This document shows positions 60,857-64,000 of a stretch of 64,000 nt of DNA, one piece after another. Origin of the DNA: Robiginitalea sp. (GTDB lineage Bacteria; Bacteroidota; Bacteroidia; Flavobacteriales; Flavobacteriaceae); the NCBI GenBank assembly GCA_024642005.1, contig JAHECA010000004.1:62001-126000 (forward strand), given 5' to 3'. The notes beneath the pieces were generated by a model. It saw only the letters and a list, made by a program, of their open reading frames with translations, had not been told where the DNA came from and did not search any database. Position 1 is the first letter of the stretch. Every line of letters starts with the position of its first letter. The position numbers and the translations under genes are program-made.

Positions 60857-61657
60857 TTGGAACTCATCGATGCCATCATTCTGGGAATCGTTCAGGGCCT
60901 GACCGAATTCCTGCCGGTATCTTCCAGCGGCCACCTGGAACTGGGCAAGGCTCTGCTCGGCGAGCATTCCTTACCCGAAGAGAGCCTTCTTTTCACGGTG
61001 GTTCTGCACTTTGCAACCGCCCTGAGTACCCTGGTCGTATACCGGCGCGACGTCTGGGAAATTTTTAGCGGCCTGCTGCGTTTCCGCGACAATGAGGAAA
61101 CCCGCTTCGCCCTGAAGATTGTTTTGTCTATGATTCCGGCCGCCCTGATCGGCCTGTTTTTCGAAGCCGAGCTTGAATCGTTCTTCGGGGGCAATGTGGC
61201 GTTTGTGGGCGCCATGCTGCTTGTAACCGCTGCCCTGCTCTTCCTGGCCGACCGGGCCAAGAAAACACACCGGCCCGTCTCCTTCCTCGATTCAGTCATT
61301 ATCGGCGTGGCCCAGGCAATCGCCATGCTGCCGGGTATCTCGCGCAGCGGGGCTACCATAGCCACCTCAGTATTGCTCGGGGTCGATAAGCGCAAGGCCG
61401 CCCGTTTTTCCTTCCTCATGGTGGTTCCCCTAATTCTGGGTAAAATCGCCAAAGATATGCTGGGAGGGGAGCTGAGCCTCGAAACAGCCAACCTCGTGCC
61501 CATGTCGGCCGGATTTGCCGCAGCATTTCTCTCTGGCCTTCTGGCCTGCACCTGGATGATACGCCTGGTTCGCAACAGCAAACTCTCCATTTTTGCCGTA
61601 TATTGCCTTCTGGTGGGCATCGCAGCCATTGTCATCGGCCTGCGCGTGCTGCCCTAA
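60857..61657 (+). CDS. uppP: Undecaprenyl-diphosphatase
   Basis: The 266-residue membrane protein has the BacA/UppP motifs Q13-x3-E17 (QGLTEFLPVSSSGHLELG) and P159-G-I-S162-R-S (LPGISRSGATIATS), which form the active site. It removes a phosphate from undecaprenyl diphosphate, recycling the carrier for peptidoglycan. The start is TTG 60857; no ATG or GTG in frame is nearby, and the family N-terminus begins there. Six bases separate it from DUF3098 and 2 from truB. Confidence 0.95.
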   Translation: MELIDAIILGIVQGLTEFLPVSSSGHLELGKALLGEHSLPEESLLFTVVLHFATALSTLVVYRRDVWEIFSGLLRFRDNEETRFALKIVLSMIPAALIGLFFEAELESFFGGNVAFVGAMLLVTAALLFLADRAKKTHRPVSFLDSVIIGVAQAIAMLPGISRSGATIATSVLLGVDKRKAARFSFLMVVPLILGKIAKDMLGGELSLETANLVPMSAGFAAAFLSGLLACTWMIRLVRNSKLSIFAVYCLLVGIAAIVIGLRVLP

Positions 61658-61659
61658 AG

Positions 61660-62385
61660 ATGGATACCCAAAAATTGCCCATTGATAAAAACGCCTATCT
61701 CGAGGGGCAGGTCCTGCTCATCGACAAACCCTCTTCCTGGTCGTCTTTTCAGGCCGTAAATGCCGTAAGATGGGCCCTTAGGCGGGCTTTCGGCCTCAAG
61801 AAAATTAAGGTAGGGCACGCCGGCACCCTCGACCCACTGGCTACCGGCCTGCTCATTTTATGCACCGGAAAAAGCACCCGCCGTATTGCCGAACTACAGG
61901 GCATGCCCAAGGAATATACCGGTACAATTCACCTGGGGGCCACCACAGCCTCATACGACCTGGAAACCGAGCCCAGCGAGCAACTCCCCACAGCGCACCT
62001 TACTCCCGAAATGCTGGAGGCCGCCACTGCCCGCCTGACCGGCGAAATTACCCAGCAACCTCCGGTTTTCTCGGCCATCAAAAAGGACGGCAAACGGTTG
62101 TACGAGTACGCCCGAAGCGGGCAGGAAGTGGACGTCCCCTTCCGGACAGTACAGATCGAGGCCTTCGAACTGACGCGCATCGCCCTGCCCGAGGTAGCCT
62201 TCCGCATCCGCTGCAGCAAGGGCACCTACATCCGCTCCCTGGCCCACGATTTCGGTCAGGACCTGGGCACCGGTGCCTACCTTTCGGCCCTGAGAAGAAC
62301 CAAAATAGGTCCTTATACCGTAGATAAAGCAATTACCCCCGATGCCTTCAAAGCGGCGCTGCGTGAGGCCGGGCTTGAAATCTGA
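61660..62385 (+). CDS. truB: tRNA pseudouridine(55) synthase
   Basis: The 241-residue enzyme has the TruB core with catalytic Asp58 (VGHAGTLDPLATGLL), the LLIDKPSSWSSFQAV start, RRI-AELQGMPKEYTG and IRCSKGTYIRSLAHDFG. It makes pseudouridine 55 in the T-loop of tRNAs. ATG 61660 lies 2 bases after the uppP stop; an upstream in-frame start within uppP is not credible. It is the last gene of the ftsX-DUF3098-uppP-truB run. Confidence 0.95.
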   Translation: MDTQKLPIDKNAYLEGQVLLIDKPSSWSSFQAVNAVRWALRRAFGLKKIKVGHAGTLDPLATGLLILCTGKSTRRIAELQGMPKEYTGTIHLGATTASYDLETEPSEQLPTAHLTPEMLEAATARLTGEITQQPPVFSAIKKDGKRLYEYARSGQEVDVPFRTVQIEAFELTRIALPEVAFRIRCSKGTYIRSLAHDFGQDLGTGAYLSALRRTKIGPYTVDKAITPDAFKAALREAGLEI

Positions 62386-62452
62386 CACCCCGCGAGGGGC
62401 CAGAAGGGGGTGCAGTCATAAAATAATTTAGGTAATTCGCGGTTATAGCCTT

Positions 62453-63178
62453 ATGAACCTGACCCGTCCGCAACTGGCTTTGTTGATTACGGCCTTTTCC
62501 ATGGGAATCGTGGTGTTGACCCTGTTCAACATCCACCTGAATTCGACCGTTGAGGAGGAGTATGTCATCGAAATGAGCCTGGCAGACGAAGAGCTCGAGG
62601 CCCTTCTCGAAGAGAAGGAAAAACTGGAGGAAGAACTGGCCCAGGCTGATCCCATCAAAAGCCACATGGCCCTGAACGAAACGGCCAAACCAACTTTTGG
62701 CAACCCGGAACCCCTTAAAACGCTGGACCAGCTGCTGGCTGAACGGGAGGCAAACGCTGAATCGGCTTCAAACGAAGAACTCACCGATAACGGGGAGTAT
62801 TCGAGCCAGCTGCAGGAGTTGGCCAAAAAGAGGGAAGAGAGCAAACAACTCCTGGGAGAACTGGAGGCCGAAAAAAAAGAATACACCCATTACCAAAAAG
62901 AAAAACGCACTTCGATTACCTACTCCCTGGTAGACCGGAACGCCTATGAATTGCCACCCCCCATCTACACCTGTATCGAAGGAGGCAAAGTGGTTGTCAA
63001 CATCACAGTAGACCAGCTCGGGTACGTACTTTCCGCCGATTTCAACGAGAGCAGCTCTGGCACCTCCAATGGGTGCCTGGTAGAAATGGCCATCCAGTAC
63101 GCCCTAAGAGCCCGTTTCAGCAAATCGGATCGTGCCACCCAGAAAGGCACCATCACCTATCTTTTCCAAAGTAAGTAA
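62453..63178 (+). CDS. TonB-like membrane-anchored protein
   Basis: The 241-residue protein has one N-terminal membrane helix (about 8-26), a long Glu/Lys-rich coiled-coil region (about 35-155) and a C-terminal globular domain of about 85 residues (KVVVNITVDQLGYVLSADF, ending KGTITYLFQSK) resembling a TonB C-terminal fold. This is the layout of an energy-transducer-like protein, though I see no TonB box partner and the central spacer is not proline-rich as in classic TonB. Its last 75 bases overlap the convergent thioredoxin-fold gene, which is unusual. Confidence 0.7.
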   Translation: MNLTRPQLALLITAFSMGIVVLTLFNIHLNSTVEEEYVIEMSLADEELEALLEEKEKLEEELAQADPIKSHMALNETAKPTFGNPEPLKTLDQLLAEREANAESASNEELTDNGEYSSQLQELAKKREESKQLLGELEAEKKEYTHYQKEKRTSITYSLVDRNAYELPPPIYTCIEGGKVVVNITVDQLGYVLSADFNESSSGTSNGCLVEMAIQYALRARFSKSDRATQKGTITYLFQSK

Positions 63179-63790
63179 GGCCACCAATTCTGAAAGAAGC
63201 GCCTGCCCCCTGTCGCGGTTGTACCACCGTTGCATGGTTTCCCGCAGCTCCGGGCTAAGGGTGCCGTGCTGTTCCTTATACTTCCTGACCATCCTCATGA
63301 GAACGGCCGGCCTGGGGCCCCAGCTGGCCTGTACCTCCAGCGAATCGGGGTCAAGCACGAGCAGCTTGGGAATTGCCAGGGCGCCTTCGGTCCGGTAGCG
63401 GTCAATGAGGTCGGGATGTGCGTCGCGCAGGGCAATGCGCAATTCAATGTTCGGAGAACTGCTGGCAAAGGCCTGCAGTACAGGAAGTACCGGAGCGGCG
63501 TCTCCGCACCAGCTTTCGGTCAGCACCAACCAGATTTGGGGCCGCACCCCTTGCGACAACCAGCTGACCGTGGTATCGGGAAGTTTGAATTGCTTTTCCC
63601 AGCGACGCATTCGCCGGTGGTTCAGCTGGGTATAGTCGATATAGGCCTGAGAGGGATTAGACCCTGTAGTGGTCTGTGCTGCGGCGTGCCCGGCGACCAA
63701 CTCGCGGTAGCCTTCGTAGCTGTACGAGCTATCCAGGGCCTGTTTGACCAGATTTCGCCCGTATGCGGGGCCTTTGCTTTTAGATTCCAT
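63104..63790 (-). CDS. Thioredoxin-fold protein with single active-site Cys
   Basis: The 228-residue protein has a thioredoxin-like region with ESWCGDAAPVLPVLQAFA, where the usual C-x2-C is C-G-D-A, so only one Cys remains. This WCGDA group is common in flavobacteria and is not a standard disulfide reductase. It has no signal peptide. Its stop lies inside the convergent TonB-like gene (75-base overlap), and a TolC-type gene ends 78 bases upstream on the same strand. Confidence 0.82.
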   Translation of the reverse strand: MESKSKGPAYGRNLVKQALDSSYSYEGYRELVAGHAAAQTTTGSNPSQAYIDYTQLNHRRMRRWEKQFKLPDTTVSWLSQGVRPQIWLVLTESWCGDAAPVLPVLQAFASSSPNIELRIALRDAHPDLIDRYRTEGALAIPKLLVLDPDSLEVQASWGPRPAVLMRMVRKYKEQHGTLSPELRETMQRWYNRDRGQALLSELVALLTLEKIGDGAFLGGTIRFAETGS

Positions 63791-63868
63791 ACCCAGTACT
63801 GCCGGCGTCGCGCCGGATGTTAGACTCCCTTGGTAGGTCGAAGTGTGTAAACCTTACACCGGTGCAGG

Positions 63869-64000
63869 TCATGGTGTGCTTTCAGGGTTAATTGCCAGTA
63901 CCTGGAACAGTTTGGCCTGGGCCATCAAATACTTGTTCTGAACCTCATTGGCTTTGAGTCGGGCATCAATCAGGGCGCGTTCGCGGCTGTTGATCAGGAA
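63869..64000 (-). CDS. TolC-family outer membrane efflux protein (3' end only)
   Basis: Only the last 43 codons are inside the window; the frame continues off the right edge. The visible tail reads FLINSRERALIDARLKANEV then KYLMAQAKLFQVLAINPEST. The N-S-R-E start and the heptad helix leading to a Leu-Phe end are the usual C-terminal pattern of flavobacterial TolC-family outer membrane factors. TolC proteins form the outer channel of efflux pumps or type I secretion. The gene lies upstream of the thioredoxin-fold gene on the same strand. Confidence 0.75.
   Translation of the reverse strand, partial: FLINSRERALIDARLKANEVQNKYLMAQAKLFQVLAINPESTP

Noticed and set aside
1-64000. CRISPR arrays, insertion sequences, prophage, tRNA or rRNA genes
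   Set aside because: I looked for regular repeats, transposase motifs and tRNA-like cloverleaf sequence and saw none; a computed search could still find a diverged case.

Overview
The window is a stretch of chromosome from a member of the Bacteroidota, most likely a high-GC marine Flavobacteriaceae (a Robiginitalea-like genome is my best guess, from gene content and GC-rich coding only). The signs are tandem VCBS/ASPIC-UnbV lipoproteins, T9SS type A sorting domains, DUF4271, DUF4296 and DUF3098 genes, a LuxE-type acyl-protein synthetase, a fused gamma/alpha 2-oxoacid:ferredoxin oxidoreductase, and repeated TAnnTTTG promoter boxes ahead of genes. Coding density is high. I saw no tRNA, rRNA, insertion sequence, prophage or CRISPR array.

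Layout. 1-10.2 kb: cell-surface and nutrient genes on the + strand (two overlapping VCBS-repeat proteins, a PAP2/vanadium-haloperoxidase-like lipoprotein, a membrane-anchored SRPBCC/GyrI-like protein, a sodium:solute symporter). 10.3-13.3 kb: a propeller-like lipoprotein, a metallophosphoesterase and an acyltransferase-3 membrane protein. 13.4-17.4 kb: a tight four-gene operon (GntP permease, RidA, D-serine dehydratase/D-threonine aldolase-like PLP enzyme, M19 dipeptidase) that reads as a D-hydroxyamino-acid scavenging pathway. 17.5-20.3 kb: a secreted protein of unknown function, converging with a penicillin-acylase-family lipoprotein.

20.5-36.6 kb is a redox and Fe-S island and is the most distinctive part: rseC-rnfBCDGEA; korAB; a 2[4Fe-4S] ferredoxin; a full-length NifJ; a HEPN protein; a [2Fe-2S] ferredoxin; a thioredoxin-reductase-type ferredoxin-NADP reductase; a NifU C-terminal protein; and Mrp. 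Together they can make reduced ferredoxin from 2-oxoacids and pass it to Rnf (ion gradient plus NADH) or to NADP, with two Fe-S assembly proteins alongside.

36.7-64 kb is mostly core flavobacterial housekeeping: ATL/LysE/TrmB; a PhoP/PhoR-type two-component pair; two tiny proteins made only of a signal peptide and a T9SS tail; LuxE; TyrRS; an epimerase; DUF4296, dihydroorotase and polyprenol-phosphate mannosyltransferase; a GT39-like protein; DUF4271 and HemD; PEP carboxykinase; DUF423; a saccharopine-dehydrogenase-like enzyme with an Lrp regulator; a zinc peptidase; alanine dehydrogenase with an unusually structured upstream region; LeuRS; FtsX-DUF3098-UppP-TruB; a TonB-like anchored protein; a thioredoxin-fold protein; and the 3' end of a TolC-type gene.

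Three perfect or near-perfect intrinsic terminators and twelve exact TAnnTTTG boxes help to fix the transcription units. I did not find a clearly undescribed multi-gene system. The best leads are the ferredoxin island, the tail-only T9SS pair, the alternative-pairing leader upstream of alanine dehydrogenase and the D-hydroxyamino-acid operon.
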